Shown piece by piece: positions 1-10,644 of a stretch of 64,000 nt of DNA. A program made the translations under genes and the position numbers. The stretch lies in contig OY804579.1 of the NCBI GenBank assembly GCA_963680875.1, forward strand, positions 25,529,804 to 25,593,803, written 5' to 3'. Every line of letters begins with the position of its first letter. Within the stretch, counting starts at the first letter, position 1. Below the pieces are notes generated by a model. The model worked only from the letters and a program-made list of their open reading frames with translations. It was not told the origin of the DNA and searched no databases. This DNA is from Bathymodiolus brooksi (lineage: Eukaryota > Mollusca > Bivalvia > Mytilida > Modiolidae).

Positions 1-86
1 CAATTATCACTTGACACTTTGAGTATTGTACTCAATTAAACAAACACAGGCTAATTAATAATTAAAAAAAACACAAGCCTGTTCTG

Positions 87-94
87 TATAAAAT
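87..94 (+). promoter_or_regulatory. TATA-like box ahead of the Merlin-like ORF
   Basis: TATAAAAT lies 53 bases before the ATG at 147, a workable spacing for a pol II core promoter with a short leader. The region is AT-rich, so chance is a serious alternative. It gains a little weight only because a histone-type 3' stem-loop follows the same ORF. Confidence 0.25.
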
Positions 95-146
95 GTTTAG
101 GTCCTTCTTGTTCAAGCGGTTAAAAATTGAATAACCCAATACAACA

Positions 147-703
147 ATGGATTTCTTCAGTAAGCTAGCACCAATCATCTTCAGCAGTAATCCGGTTGCA
201 GTACCAGACTATCTCGTTGAACGCAAGTTTTTACCAGATAGCTGTGAATGCATCTACTGTAACAAGCCCATGATACTAGGCAAAAGACCTACAAAGGACA
301 CAACTGACGGCTATGGGTGGCAGTTCATCTACGGTCGATACCTAAAAAGATTGACAACGAGAACCATCAGAGCTGGCACATTCTTTGAGAAATCTCGACT
401 ACCACTCGCCAAACTACTTTATCTTATGTACTTTGGAGCCAAGACACCATGGTAAAGAATGCAGCAGAGACGACCGGTATTTCCCAAAAGACAATGGTAC
501 AGATGTACCAATACTTCAGGGAAGTCTGCAGCACCAAACTTATCAACAGCCCAGCCCAGTTAGACGGAACCGGCATCGTGGTTCAGATCAACAAGAATCT
601 CTTTAACCACAAGTCAAAATACCAGAGAGGCTGTCGCCCATCAACCAAAGACGCGTTCAACAACCTGTGCAAATGCATTGCTGAACAGTATCCAGTCGTC
701 TAA
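147..703 (+). pseudogene. Merlin-like (IS1016/ISXO2-type) DNA transposase, truncated and frameshifted
   Basis: Two ORFs (147-455 and 449-703) read as one protein across a frameshift near 445-455. The first part has a zinc-ribbon-like CxxC (CECIYCNKPM) and then GTFFEKSRLPL, a hallmark of Merlin/IS1016 transposases before the catalytic core. The second part has TGISQKTM (helix-turn-helix-like) and VVQINKNLFNHKSKY, which aligns with the strand carrying the first catalytic Asp of the DDE fold. That Asp appears to be Asn here. The protein ends soon after, so the second Asp and the Glu are absent. Family members are usually about 250-350 residues, against about 185 here. It lies in an intron upstream of the PDXDC1 exon at 1479. 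Family assignment is from remembered motifs. It is almost certainly inactive as a transposase; exaptation cannot be excluded. Confidence 0.7.
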
Positions 704-736
704 GCAAAGACCGTAGTCTATAACAGACAATTCCAC

Positions 737-752
737 AGCCCTTTTAAGGGCT
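737..752 (+). promoter_or_regulatory. Histone-mRNA-type 3' stem-loop
   Basis: A 6-bp stem (AGCCCT/AGGGCT) closes a TTTA loop. It is preceded by TTCCAC and followed by ACCAAA, then a purine-rich GAAAAGATA at 765-773. This matches the layout of metazoan replication-dependent histone 3' ends (6-bp stem, 4-base UUUM loop, ACCA-like flank, purine-rich downstream element). The outermost pair is A-T rather than the usual G-C. It begins 34 bases after the stop of the Merlin-like ORF. No histone coding sequence is seen beside it. Confidence 0.5.
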
Positions 753-813
753 ACCAAATTGTACGAAAAGATACTATATTTTGTGTGTATCAAATCAACA
801 TTATACAACATTA

Positions 814-900
814 ATTATCAATAAAAACAATATTCAACAATACTCGTATACAATACTATATATAAATTATCATTAAAATCAATATTTAACAATACTCGTA
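814..900 (+). repeat. 52-bp tandem duplication
   Basis: The block ending in AACAATACTCGTATA occurs twice, offset by exactly 52 bases, with a few substitutions. A related inverted scrap (GTATACGAGCATTGTTG) follows near 942-958. Confidence 0.7.
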
Positions 901-1478
901 TATTTAAAAAAGAAAAAAGATACCTGAGTATTTTTGACAAGAGTATACGAGCATTGTTGTCGCCAAGTTCAAGAGATCCCTTGTTCCTATTGGAAACTTA
1001 CTATATATACTATATATAGGAAACTTTCTGCACCTTATAAAAGTCTTATTTTTCATATTGACTACAGAATGTACATGCATATTCAGTTTTATTGGACAGG
1101 ATGGTAAATCAGTGGGGTTTATGAACATGTGACTAACATGTGACTAACGGGTGTAATTTATGTGGTAAAAAGATGCAAAATATAAACACAGATGAATTTT
1201 GCACATAAATTTTAAATTATAACATAATTACAAAAGAATTTGTCTTTACAATAAAGAAATTGTGTGGACCTGTCCAACGTTGATCTATTGATATATCATC
1301 CCCATGCATTGATATTTTAGAGTGGAAAATTTACAACCCAATCAAAGTCCATAAATGATAAAAGAACGAACAAATGGGAATCTTTTACATGTCAGGGGCT
1401 GTAGATAATAATATATTATATTGAGTAATGAATATGTATGTAATTATTTTTATTATTGTAAGATTTGCTTGGTTTCAG
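901..1478. other. Intronic, no recognisable feature
   Basis: AT-rich sequence with no supported coding region or repeat, apart from the inverted scrap noted at 942-958. It ends in the 3' splice site TTGCTTGGTTTCAG that opens the exon at 1479. Confidence 0.6.
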
Positions 1479-1597
1479 GTCAATTAGAGAATGAGTTAAC
1501 CTGTGTAAAGTTTGGTTTAATCACAGATGACACAGATATTGAAGAGTTACTAGAGCATGTCATTAAATGTGGTAAAGAAATTGAAGAGTCATCTAGG
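1479..1597 (+). CDS. PDXDC1: PDXDC1 homologue, internal exon (C-terminal half)
   Basis: The exon is bounded by ...GGTTTCAG and AGG|GTAAGA. It starts on the last two bases of a split codon and ends in phase 0. It encodes a segment with CVKFGLITDDTDIEELLEH and GKEIEESSR, which lines up with human PDXDC1 just before its LLENM exon (human reads SCLYVGMASDNVD and REIEENSR). PDXDC1 is a group II PLP-dependent decarboxylase-like protein. The catalytic domain is encoded upstream, outside this window, and this part belongs to the C-terminal extension. The substrate of PDXDC1 is not well established. The reading frame joins cleanly to the exon at 5952. Identification is by recall of the vertebrate sequence and is strongest when the next two exons are read together. 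Confidence 0.85.
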
Positions 1598-2091
1598 GTA
1601 AGATTTTGAGGTTTAAAGGAAAACTCAGTCAGTTGAACAATTGTTATAATTCAATACATTGTAACTTTTTATTTGTAAATAACTAATTATTAATCGAAAA
1701 ACACCTTTATTAACATTAATATGCCCAATTAAAAATATGAATATTTGGAATTTCCTGTCGTAGTGTAAGCAGCCATGACACCTCTTCATGTGACGTCACA
1801 CAGTCAGATCATGTTAGTTGAATAAATAAATAAATTTTTACTCTTCCCAACATCGTGCCCTTTTGGTTATGTTTTAATATCAGATCAACTGCAATACAAT
1901 GTTTACAATTGTATATCGTCCTAATTTTTTTCTTAATACTCCCATCCCATGTTACCGTTTCATAAAACAAATGAGTTTATTTGTAGTTGGGGGGGGGGGG
2001 TATCTACGTATAATTTCATGTTTTACGTGAATGTCTGTAGGTTATAAATTCTGTCAGTTTTAACTTATTTTATGCGTACACAAGCTTTTTT
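1598..2091. other. Intron with a 12-G run
   Basis: No coding signal. TGACGTCA occurs near 1791 and an uninterrupted G12 run lies at 1989-2000. Otherwise plain AT-rich intron. Confidence 0.5.
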
Positions 2092-3287
2092 AGCTCACCT
2101 GACCCCAAAGGGTCATGTGAGGTATTGCCATCACTTGGCGTCCGTCCGTCGTCCGTCCGTTAACTTTTCATATTTTAATCTACTCCTCTGAAACAACTGG
2201 ACCAAATGGAACCAAACTTGACAGAAAGCATCTATATAAGGTCCTCTATAAAGTTTCTTCATTTCGTCCCATTCCGCCAACAAATATGGCCGCCAAGGGC
2301 AATTCTTGTTTCTGATTGGCTAATGTTAAAAAAATCTTCTCCTCTGAAACTGCTTGGCCAAATGGAGCCAAACTTGGCAGGAAGCATCTATGTAAGATCC
2401 TCTATAAAACTTCTTCATTTAATTCCATTCGGCCAACAAACATGGCCGCTGTTACTAAAAATAGAACATAGGGTAAAATTGCACGTTTTTGGTAACAACT
2501 CAAAAACCGTTAATAATATCAGAAATCTGACATGGGTAAAAATGATCAGCACAGGAAGATCTAACTACCCTGAAATTTTGAAGAAAATCTGATTACCTAT
2601 CTTGGAGTTATTGCCCTTTTTTCATCAAATTTTCAAAATTTTAATACTTTTCGTTTTTTATTTCAAAAACTATAAGAGATAGACGTTAAGTTTAAACAGC
2701 AAACATGTGCAGCATGTCAAGATCTACATGCCCTGCAATTTTGAAGTAAATCTGATTACCCGTCTAGGAGTTATTGCCCTTTTTTATTTTTTATTTTTTT
2801 AATTTAAACATTTTTGTCTGATATTTCAAAAACTATTAGAGATAAAGGTTAAGTTTAAATTGCAAACATGTGCAGCATATTAAGATCTACCTACCCTGTA
2901 ATTTTGAAGTTAATTTGAGTACCCAATTTGGAGTTATTGCCCTTTTTTTTCGTCAAATTTTCAAAATGTTAATACCTTTTGTCCTTTATTTCAAAAACTA
3001 TAAGAGATAGATGTTAAGTTTAAACAGCAAACATGTTCAGCATGTCAAGATCAACATAGCCTACAATTTTAAAGTAAATCTGATTACCCATCTTGAAGTT
3101 ATTGCCCTTTTTTCATCAAATTTTAAAAATGTTAATACTTTTCATCCTTTATTTCAAAAACTATAAGAGATAGATGTTGAGTGTTAACTGAAAACATGTT
3201 CAGCTTGTCAAGATCTACATGCCCTGCAATTTTGAAGTAAATCTGAATACCCGTCTAGGAGTTATTCCCCTTTTTTCATCATTTTTT
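2092..3287 (+). repeat. AGCTCACC dispersed repeat, first copy, with 165-bp internal tandem units
   Basis: Starts TTTTTAGCTCACCTGAC, continues through GTCCGTCCGTCGTCCGTCCG and then a long non-coding body with the recurring phrases 'accaaacttg' and 'cctctgaaac'. From about 2470 to 3280 the body holds five occurrences of a block ending GGAGTTATTGCCC (near 2602, 2767, 2927, 3093, 3257), a period of about 160-166 bp. The copy lacks the usual 3' terminus and runs directly into a second 5' end at 3288. ORFs across it are not conserved between copies. Confidence 0.75.
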
Positions 3288-3738
3288 AGCTCACCTGACC
3301 CAAAGGGCCATGTGAGGTATTGCCATCACTTGGCGTCCGTCGTCCGTCCGTTAACTTTTTCATATTTTAATCTTCTCCTCTGAAACAACTTGGCCAAATG
3401 GAACCAAACTTGGCAGTAAGCATCTATGTAAGGTCCTCTATAAAGTTTCTCCATTTCGTTCCATTTGGCCTATAAACATGGCCGCCAAGAATAATTCTTT
3501 TTTCTGATTGGCTAATGTTAAAAAAATCTTCTCCTCTGAAACAGCTGGCCAAATGGAGCCAAACTTGGCATAGATGGTCCCTGGGTGTGTCCCTTTTAAA
3601 ATTGTGTCCGACAGCCCCACCCTCCATTCAAGATGGCTGCTGTTTTTTAAGGTAATGATTATCTCCCTTTGAAATTTGCTTCAGTATCATTCTATTGTCA
3701 GGTGAGCGATACAGGCTCAGTGGGCTGAGCCTCTAGTT
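3288..3738 (+). repeat. AGCTCACC dispersed repeat, short complete copy
   Basis: A compact copy with both ends: AGCTCACCTGACCCAAAGGG at the 5' side and GTGAGCGATACAGGCTC...GAGCCTCTAGTT at the 3' side. CTCACCTG near the start and CAGGTGAG near the end are reverse complements. The 3' end carries a GGCTCA/TGAGCC hairpin followed by CTAG, which recalls non-autonomous Helitron-like termini. The 5' end does not show the expected TC, so the class is left open. Confidence 0.75.
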
Positions 3739-4870
3739 CTTTTTTGTTGCCAATGCTATCGTACTTTCCCCTGTTTTTCGGGGTCACTGGTCGATGTGTA
3801 GACAAGGATAGTCCTGACCGGTAATTACAAAAAATAATATTCTTCTCACACTTACCCTTTTCTTTGGTGCAATAAAATGCTTGACATGAATTCATAATGA
3901 TATTGTAAATACCAAAAGATATATATACGACGTTATTTTACGATTTACATAATTTTTAATGATAAAATTGCACCTGATATATTATACCATACCGATTGTA
4001 CGACGTCACGGGCAGGATAAATCCGAGAATGGATTATGCCTTTTGTCTCCTCCACATTGAAGAGTTTTGAAAAATGGTGATCCCCATTATTTGGTGCTAC
4101 AGGCAACTTCAATCACCAAATTCTACCTTACGGTATACTATTTTTAACATTCATTAGCACAAATGTCTTTTATTTACTGTCATTTAAATTTTCACGCTAA
4201 CTTGTTAAGACCATGGCCTTTTCCTTTAAGGAAAAAAAAAATTTTAGTAGACGGTCATTAGAATTTCTGATTATACAATTTTCCTACAAAATATTTTTCA
4301 GTTTTATTATCTTAATTTTCAGTTCACTTGCCCTCAGGCATCCGTCATCCGTTATCTTTGCACATTTTGGTCTTCTCAAAAACCATGGGGGCCAAAATCG
4401 ACCAAACTTGGATGTGATACTCTTTTTATGGTTCTCTTACAAAATTGTGTACGGTGACCTTGCTGTGCATCCAAGATGGTTGCCATGGCCTAGCCTTCTG
4501 ATTGATTGAAAAATTGGAAATCTTTGAAAATCTTCTTCAGAACCATTGGATGGTTTGAAACCAAATTCGGTTAATAAAAAACAACAAACAAAAAATCCTT
4601 GGGTGGTCCCATTTCAAAATTGTCAGTCAATTATCCAAGATGGCTGCAACGGCAGATTATGCAACTTTTGGTTTTCCAGCATTATCTTAAGTTTCTGACA
4701 TACGATTCAACTTATGTATCAAATTGAAATTACATTCAGATTGATCAAATACAGCTCAGGCTTGATATGGAAGTACCCATCTAACATGGTTCAAGAGTTA
4801 TGCCCTTTAATTGTGCATAAAAATGATTTTTAAATGATCCACAATCAATTTTTTGTAATATGTTATTGCA

Positions 4871-4941
4871 CTGTAGTTGTCTGTCAGTAGACAGAATGAT
4901 TTCCATGTGTTAAGTTAATTTCTAGTTGACAGATCTTTCTG
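4871..4941 (+). repeat. Solitary relative of the 71-bp satellite monomer
   Basis: This 71-base segment matches the satellite of 17.4-31.0 kb along its length: GTAGACAGAATGATTTC, TTAAGTT, then TAGTTGACAGATC and TTTCTG. The matches continue outside it. The bases before it (TATTGCACTG) resemble the left flank of the array (TGTGGCACTG). The bases after it (ATTTTGAACACAG...CCAAACAAGA) resemble the right flank (ATTTTTAGCACAAAG...ACAAACAAGA). It is a likely sister of the sequence from which the array grew. Confidence 0.7.
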
Positions 4942-5010
4942 AATTTTGAACACAGTGATCCTTTGCACTGAACTTTCTGAATTTTGAACACAGTGATCCT
5001 TTGCACTGAA
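4935..5010 (+). repeat. 38-bp tandem duplication
   Basis: A 38-base block starting CTTTCTGAATTTTGAACACAG occurs twice back to back, with starts at 4935 and 4973. It directly adjoins the solitary satellite-like segment. Confidence 0.85.
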
Positions 5011-5200
5011 CAAAGTTTGGTGTTGATTTGGGTTTTGTAATCCTACCCGTTTCCAAACAAGAGGACCCAAGGTACAAAATTGAATGTTTCTGTTATATGT
5101 GCAGAGAGTTTATTTTTCATCTCATTTTAATGAATTCCTTAGGAAAATCCTGTTCAGAAAAATAAATAGCACTTTTATGTAACTATTACCGTTTTTGACA

Positions 5201-5951
5201 TAAAAGGTACACTAAAGAGGGAAATTTCAAATTTTTTACTTTTTTTTCTTCCAATTTTAATGAAGTTTTTTTGTGTGTGCAAAATTATCATCTTGATAAT
5301 GGGTTATTGATGGGCCATAAAACAGACATTTGGTATTTTATTTCTAAAATGGAGACAAATTCTGAAATTCTGATTATGTAACTTTTGATTTTTCAGCATT
5401 ATCTTAATGTTCTTACATTCAATTTTAAACTAATATTTTGGAATTACGTTTAGATGGATAAAATGCAGGTCTAGCTTGATTAGGTATCTGCCTTTTTTCG
5501 TTCCAGAGTTATGCTCCTTATGCATTAATAATATTAAGTTTTTGAGATTATGTCAGTTTCTCCATTACCATACACACTAGGCTCACTATATTTGGTCCAC
5601 ACATTGATTATGGAGGTTACATTTCAGCAGGATTTGTGTCACCTAACCTTGACCTCAAACGTTAGTTGCAGCTACATGACAATGCATATTGCAGGTTTTC
5701 TGTAAAATATTTTTTTAAGTCAATTATGCATATAAAATAAAATCTTGTTAACATCAATTTTCATTGTATTGTACATAGGGTCACTCACATGTAACCTGTA
5801 TTGGTGTTTACTCAGATCTCCCACACAGTGACATATCAGTAAGGGGAAGCAAGTGAGAGATCTGATTTTAGTTAGAGGGAGAAGTGATGTAAATCTGTAA
5901 ACAGCACATTTATTGTGATACTGATGTATGTTTTCTGTGGGTTTTTTTCAG
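5201..5951. other. Intron, old repeat-like sequence
   Basis: Non-coding. Phrases such as 'gattatgtaacttttgatttttcagcattatctt' echo 4650-4690, so much of it is probably decayed dispersed repeat. It ends in the acceptor GTTTTTTTCAG of the exon at 5952. Confidence 0.5.
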
Positions 5952-6044
5952 TACTTTGAAGCTCTGGCAGATTTAATTAAACAAGGAATAGAAATTGCTA
6001 ATGAAGATTTAAAAAAAGAATCTCAAGAAAAGCTACAACAAGAG
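5952..6044 (+). CDS. PDXDC1: PDXDC1 homologue, 31-codon exon
   Basis: Flanked by GTTTTTTTCAG and GAG|GTATGT, phase 0 at both ends, 93 bases. It encodes a charged amphipathic segment (YFEALADLIKQGIEIA, then KLQQE) that aligns with the human stretch between LLENMTEVVRKGI and the LLEE before GVLRQ. It is probably helical. The frame continues directly into GVLRQ of the next exon, the best-conserved landmark of the C-terminal region. Confidence 0.9.
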
Positions 6045-6190
6045 GTATGTCTACCTGTCCCTAGATTTTCCATCGTTTTACCATCACAAAATTAAAAATA
6101 ATTTCATTGAAAAGGATGGAAAAAAATCTATATGGAATTTTATGGTGTATTTCAACGTTTTTAATAATTTTAATAATTAATATGGTTATT

Positions 6191-6237
6191 AAGTCTCCCA
6201 AACCACGTTTGGAGACTTATTGTTTTTGCTCCGTTTC

Positions 6238-6270
<33 letters not shown>

Positions 6271-7324
6271 TCCTCTTTCTCCTTTCTTTCTTTCCGTGGA
6301 CCATGAACATGTCCACGGCAGATCTCAGGAACTACTGGACAGAATTTCATGAAACTTGGTGGAGTTATAGATATATGTTTCTAGTTGGTCCTAAAGTTTT
6401 CAGCTTTGTGGTAAAGGGGGTCAAAGTCATATTTTGAGGGGTTCGAAGGGGGTGGGGGTTACTATAGAATCCTATGGGAAAGTTGAAATTTCGTACATTA
6501 ATGTTGATAACATCTAAATGGATAATGATAGAGACATAAAATTTGACATAGTGATAGGTCACCATTAGAGGAGCAATTCTGCATTTTAAAAATTTTCAAG
6601 ATGTCTGCCATTTTAAAAATGGCTGCCAAAACACAGCAAAAAAAATGGGGGGTAAAAATTCAACATTGTCCGATATCATCAAAATTTTATATGTGGGTAG
6701 ATAGTGATGTCCCGAATTTATTCCTGACATTGGAAAATTTCTAGCAGTCGCCATTTTCAAAATGGCCGCCACAATACCGCACAAATTCAACATTGACATT
6801 TCATATGTGGGTAGATTATGATGTCCCGAATAGATTTCCGACATTGAAAAATTTCTAGCGGTCGCCATTTTCAAAATGGCCACCACAATACCGCACAAAT
6901 TCAACATTGTCATTTCATATGGGGGTAGATTATGATGTCCCGAATAGATTTCCGACATTGAAAAATTTCTAGAGGTCGCCATTTTCAAAATGGCCACCAC
7001 AATACCGCACACAAATTCAACATTGTCCGATTTCAACGACATTTCATATGTGGGTAGATTATGATGTCCCGACATTGTAAAATTTCTAGCGGTCGCCATT
7101 TTCAAAATGGTTGCAAAAATTCAACATTCTCCGATATCATCAAAATTTGATATGTGGGTAGATAATGATGTCCCGAGTTGATTCCCAACATTGAAAAATT
7201 TCTACCGGTCTCCATTTTCAAAATGGCCACCACAATACCGCAAAAATTCAACATTGTTCGATTTCAAAGGTAGCTTTTGATTTATTTTTTAAACCTGTTG
7301 TCAGTGGCCGGTTTGGGAGACTTG
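6191..7324 (+). repeat. AAGTCTCCC dispersed repeat with (TTA)n and 115-bp tandem units
   Basis: Starts with a hairpin (AAGTCTCC...GGAGACTT, 6191-6218) and ends with GTTTGGGAGACTT near 7311-7324. Inside are a (TTA)n microsatellite at about 6237-6269 and five tandem blocks carrying GCCATTTTCAAAATGGC, itself palindromic, at 6750, 6864, 6978, 7095 and about 7211 (114-117 bp apart). The minus-strand ORF at 6596-7105 only reads through these blocks and is not a gene. Confidence 0.75.
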
Positions 7325-8631
7325 AGACTTCATAATCGTTAGATTATAATCATATCTTATTATGAAATTTTTCCATGGAGTATTGGAATGTTTTTTTCTA
7401 TCACAAAATAAACAATTATTGTGATGGAAATATTGACATTTTACATGGAAGATGATGGAAAAAACTTTCCATGGGATGCCATGAAGTACGATGGAAATCC
7501 ATGGAATATTGGAATAAAACAGATGGGATTCAGTTTCCATTGAAGTGTGGTATATGGATGGGAAAAAAGCATCAAAAGAATAGGATGGATTGTTTTCCAT
7601 GAAGTATGATGGAATTCCATGGAGTAATGGAACAAAAGAAATGTGAAGTCAGATTTTTCTGACCAAATAATCTGTTCTCTATGGATTTGTGTTGTTTATC
7701 ATTTTTGCTTTCTATTTTTATACTTCTTCTGTTTATTAGCTACCGTATATGTGGGATTATTTTTTATTATCATGATTACATCAAAAACAACATCTTAAGG
7801 GATCTATTTTATCAAGAAAATTCAACATTTAACACATACAGCTGTTTTACAGTTTCTTTTAATCTTTTATATGCTGTCTTTCAGAAGATCTGTCATCACT
7901 AAATTTGTCACAATACACAGAATGCTGTAATGTAAAATATACATCTTTCCAGTTTTCTGATAAACCCTATTTTTTACCCCTCACCTTCTAATGTTTAAGA
8001 TGATGAAAAAAGAATGCACAGAAATTGCTAGAGAAGATAATTTTTTAATGAACCATTAGCAAGCATGTTCCTAATTAGATTTTAACAATTATACACTTGT
8101 ATAGGAATTATTTCCCTTTGACAAGCAAAATAGTTTCCATTCCATGTAATTGCAATGGAATAGACAAAGAATATGGAGTATAGTTTTCTTAAAATTTGTA
8201 GATATTTGAACCTTGTAAAAAAATCAGAGGATAATATAATTGCTACTAGAAAATTCACAAATTGTTACAAAAATGTTTGTACAGAGCATGTGAAAAATAT
8301 ATGTTATTTCCATTTAACTTTGCATGGAATGGACACCTTTGTCTGCATTAAATGGAAGTAGCTCCTATAAAACAGTGGGGAAAATGCAAATGTATATTAA
8401 ATCAGTTATTACTGGTTTAGAATGCCAAGCAGCATACTTGTTTAATCTTAAATAGTTAGTTGTACAAAAATAGTTTGATGAATTTCATTCCTTTTGGAGT
8501 TGAAACTTACAATGAAAGGTTCATAATAGATAATGCCTTTACGCAAACACCATAGATCATGGTGACATGTTAAATTACTTGTCACAAATAAGGACTAAGA
8601 GTATTTGATTGGAAAAATGAGCTCAGTAAAA
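7325..8631. other. Intron with TCCATGGAA-rich stretch
   Basis: From about 7370 to 7640, and again near 8130-8345, variants of TTCCATGGAA / ATGGAA recur in both orientations, giving a degenerate palindromic texture. No coding signal. The ORFs here are AT-rich shadows. Confidence 0.4.
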
Positions 8632-8915
8632 CCCAAAGTGGTATAATTTAGGGTTACAGTGATTAACACCACTTTCAACAATATTCCAATTTTATCGTGG
8701 CGGTCAGTTTTATTGTTGAATTATACTGGAGTACCAGGATAAAACTACAGACCTGCCGCAAGTCACTGATAAGCTTTATTGCATTCTTTTGTATCGAGTA
8801 CACCCTGCCAAGAGTGGTAATCGAACTCACAACTTTAGTGGCGATAAGCACTGATTGCATAGATAGTTGTAAATCCAACTGCCATATGATCATGACCACG
8901 GTGGTCACCTGGTAA
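8632..8915 (-). mobile_element. tRNA-derived SINE (minus-strand copy)
   Basis: Read on the minus strand it begins with a tRNA-like head containing GTGAGTTCGATTACC (pol III B box, plus-strand 8818-8832), and continues into a tail with ACTCCAGTATAATTCAACAA and the phrase 'aaaactgaccgccacgat'. It is the same element as the plus-strand copy at 58520-58785, about 50 kb away. The overlapping ORFs are artefacts. Molluscan genomes carry several SINE families; I do not assign the subfamily. Confidence 0.7.
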
Positions 8916-10106
8916 TGTTAAAGATAGTGAATACGATAAGCAGAACGTTTAAAATCTGGTCAATTGTTATTATACAAACACGTGGATTTATATTTTTTAA
9001 TTTATTCAACCACGGTTGGATTTAAAAAAAGAAAAAAAACCTCCCGACCTAGATCTACCTACCCTTTTTTGGGGGGACATGAAACCCAAAACACATATTT
9101 TTTGTTTAGCAAACAATAGCCATGGATTCTGTTTAAGCTGGAGCTAGGGACCATCTTAATCTAGTGTTAGGGACCATTTTAAACAGGTGCTAGGGACAAT
9201 CTTAATATGGGGCTAAGGACCATCTTAAACTGCTATGCTTGAAAAATTACTTCTCGAGCGACCTTGAATTATTACCTGGCCAATAACATTTTGAATTGGC
9301 CTCTAAATTTTCATGTCTGATGGCCAGTGAGCAACTTTAATTAAAAAGCTACTTTGAGGGCTGTTAATGCAGTTTTTTACAAGATCATCATCCTTGCAGA
9401 TTATTGATGGACCGTTAAAATTTGCTTCTCTTTTTTTGAAAAAGGTCTAAAAGAGACACAAGTTCCAAAATTTTGCATATTTGGAAGGTATATAAAAATT
9501 GTATTTTTCGTTGAATTTTTAGTCAGTTTTGTTCTTGAATTGATTGTGCTGAGTTTAAGTTAACGTATTTCCTCTATCTCTTACAGTTTTGGAACCAAAA
9601 TTCCAAAATTGGAACGTTCTTATTTTTCATCGAATTTTAATGAATTTTTTTTTCAAAATGATAATTTTTATGAGTTATTGCTGAACTATGGAAAAATTTG
9701 CTATTTTATTTCGTAAAGGGGTCATTAAGGGACCTGAATTTCAAATTTTTGCATATTTGGATGGCATAATTAACACTTGAAATATTAAAACAAGTCAAAT
9801 ATCCAAACTGCAGTGCATACAGCAAATTTCTGTTTCCAACATATTATTGTGTCAAGCAAAGTAATTCGTACTTTTAATATACACTTGTTCAACTTTCCCT
9901 TGTGGACATGCTGCAGTCATATCATGCTTTATTTAGGATTATTTTAGATGTTTGGCTTATAGTAAATATTTTTTTCTTGTTACCTATAGTTGAGATAATA
10001 AATTTTCTGGTGTGACCTGTTATTATCCATTAGTTTAAGCTTTTTGTACTTAATAAATATTGGGTTGTTATTTAGATCTTGACAGAATTCTATATTTATT
10101 TTACAG
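8916..10106. other. Intron with old repeat
   Basis: Phrases between about 9390 and 9780 (ttattgatggaccgttaaaatttg, cttacagttttggaacc) resemble 5280-5360 and look like decayed dispersed repeat. No coding signal before the acceptor TATTTTACAG at 10106. Confidence 0.45.
9143..9234 (+). repeat. Four-copy 23-bp tandem repeat
   Basis: GCTAGGGACCATCTTAA-type units start at 9143, 9166, 9189 and 9212, exactly 23 bases apart, with scattered substitutions. Confidence 0.85.
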
Positions 10107-10206
10107 GGTGTTCTACGTCAAGTTCCCCTTGTCGGATCATTACTAAATTGGTGGTCCCCAACAGCTAAAGATCAAGTTAAAGGAAGAACTTTTAACCTTA
10201 AATCAG
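10107..10206 (+). CDS. PDXDC1: PDXDC1 homologue, GVLRQ...GRTFNL exon
   Basis: Flanked by TTTTACAG and TCAG|GTATGT, 100 bases, phase 0 in and one base out. It encodes GVLRQVPLVGSLLNWWSP followed by KGRTFNLKS. Human PDXDC1 has GVLRQIPVVGSVLNWFSP and KGRTFNLTAG at the same place, so this exon gives the firmest identification in the window. The single leftover G joins the GA that opens the exon at 15617 to make Gly, continuing the GRTFNLxxG pattern. Function of this C-terminal region is not known to me. Confidence 0.95.
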
Positions 10207-10234
10207 GTATGTAACTGTTATGTATACCTATCGA

Positions 10235-10644
10235 CTATCGCCATCACTGTTTCCATTGTTAATATTTTACATTTTGATCAACCCCTCTGAAACTAATGGA
10301 CAATTTGGAACCATACTTTGCAGGAATGGTGTTCTCTAGAAAACTTCATCTTGATCTAGCAGAAAATATTGCCGCCATGGAGAATTTATGGTTCAGGTTT
10401 AAGTGTTGTAACTCTTCCCCTCTAAAACTACCAAGTCCAAATGATTTGTTAATTTGTACAAACAGTGTATGTGACGTCCTCCACAGAAATTTCTCATTTC
10501 GTTTTAGATCTTCATCATTATCCTCTTGAAAGCCCTTTTAGTTCACTTGACCCAAATGATCATAGGAAACGAATTAATATAAGCGTTACGCTTGTTTCTG
10601 AATCCTATGTTTTATTGTATTGTGAAAAAAATGTAATATGTAAT
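10235..10644 (+). repeat. AGCTCACC-type repeat fragments left of the hAT-like element
   Basis: Body phrases (cctctgaaactaatgg, ccgccatggagaattt) at 10280-10400, then a fresh degraded 5' end TTTTAGTTCACTTGACCC near 10538. The sequence is cut at 10644 by the 1.54-kb element and resumes at 12184. Confidence 0.55.

Larger units (their letters stand above)
4318..5200 (+). repeat. Diverged AGCTCACC-type repeat
   Basis: An old copy beginning CAGTTCACTTGCCC with degraded 'ccgtcatccg', followed by the usual body phrases (aaaaccatgg, ccaagatggctgc). It contains the solitary satellite relative at 4871-4941. The right border is uncertain. The ORF at 4213-4509 lies in this repeat and is not a gene. Confidence 0.55.

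Noticed and set aside
1421..1478. Start codon at 1421 for the first PDXDC1 exon
   Set aside because: The ATG lies upstream of the 3' splice site in intronic sequence; the exon is internal and joins earlier exons outside the window.
3424..3627. Minus-strand ORFs near 3.4-3.6 kb
   Set aside because: They lie in an AGCTCACC repeat; similar ORFs appear by chance in other copies at 35.5-36.3 kb.
6596..7105. 169-residue minus-strand ORF
   Set aside because: Reads through 115-bp tandem blocks of a dispersed repeat.
8675..8915. Two opposing ORFs near 8.7-8.9 kb
   Set aside because: Both lie in a tRNA-derived SINE.
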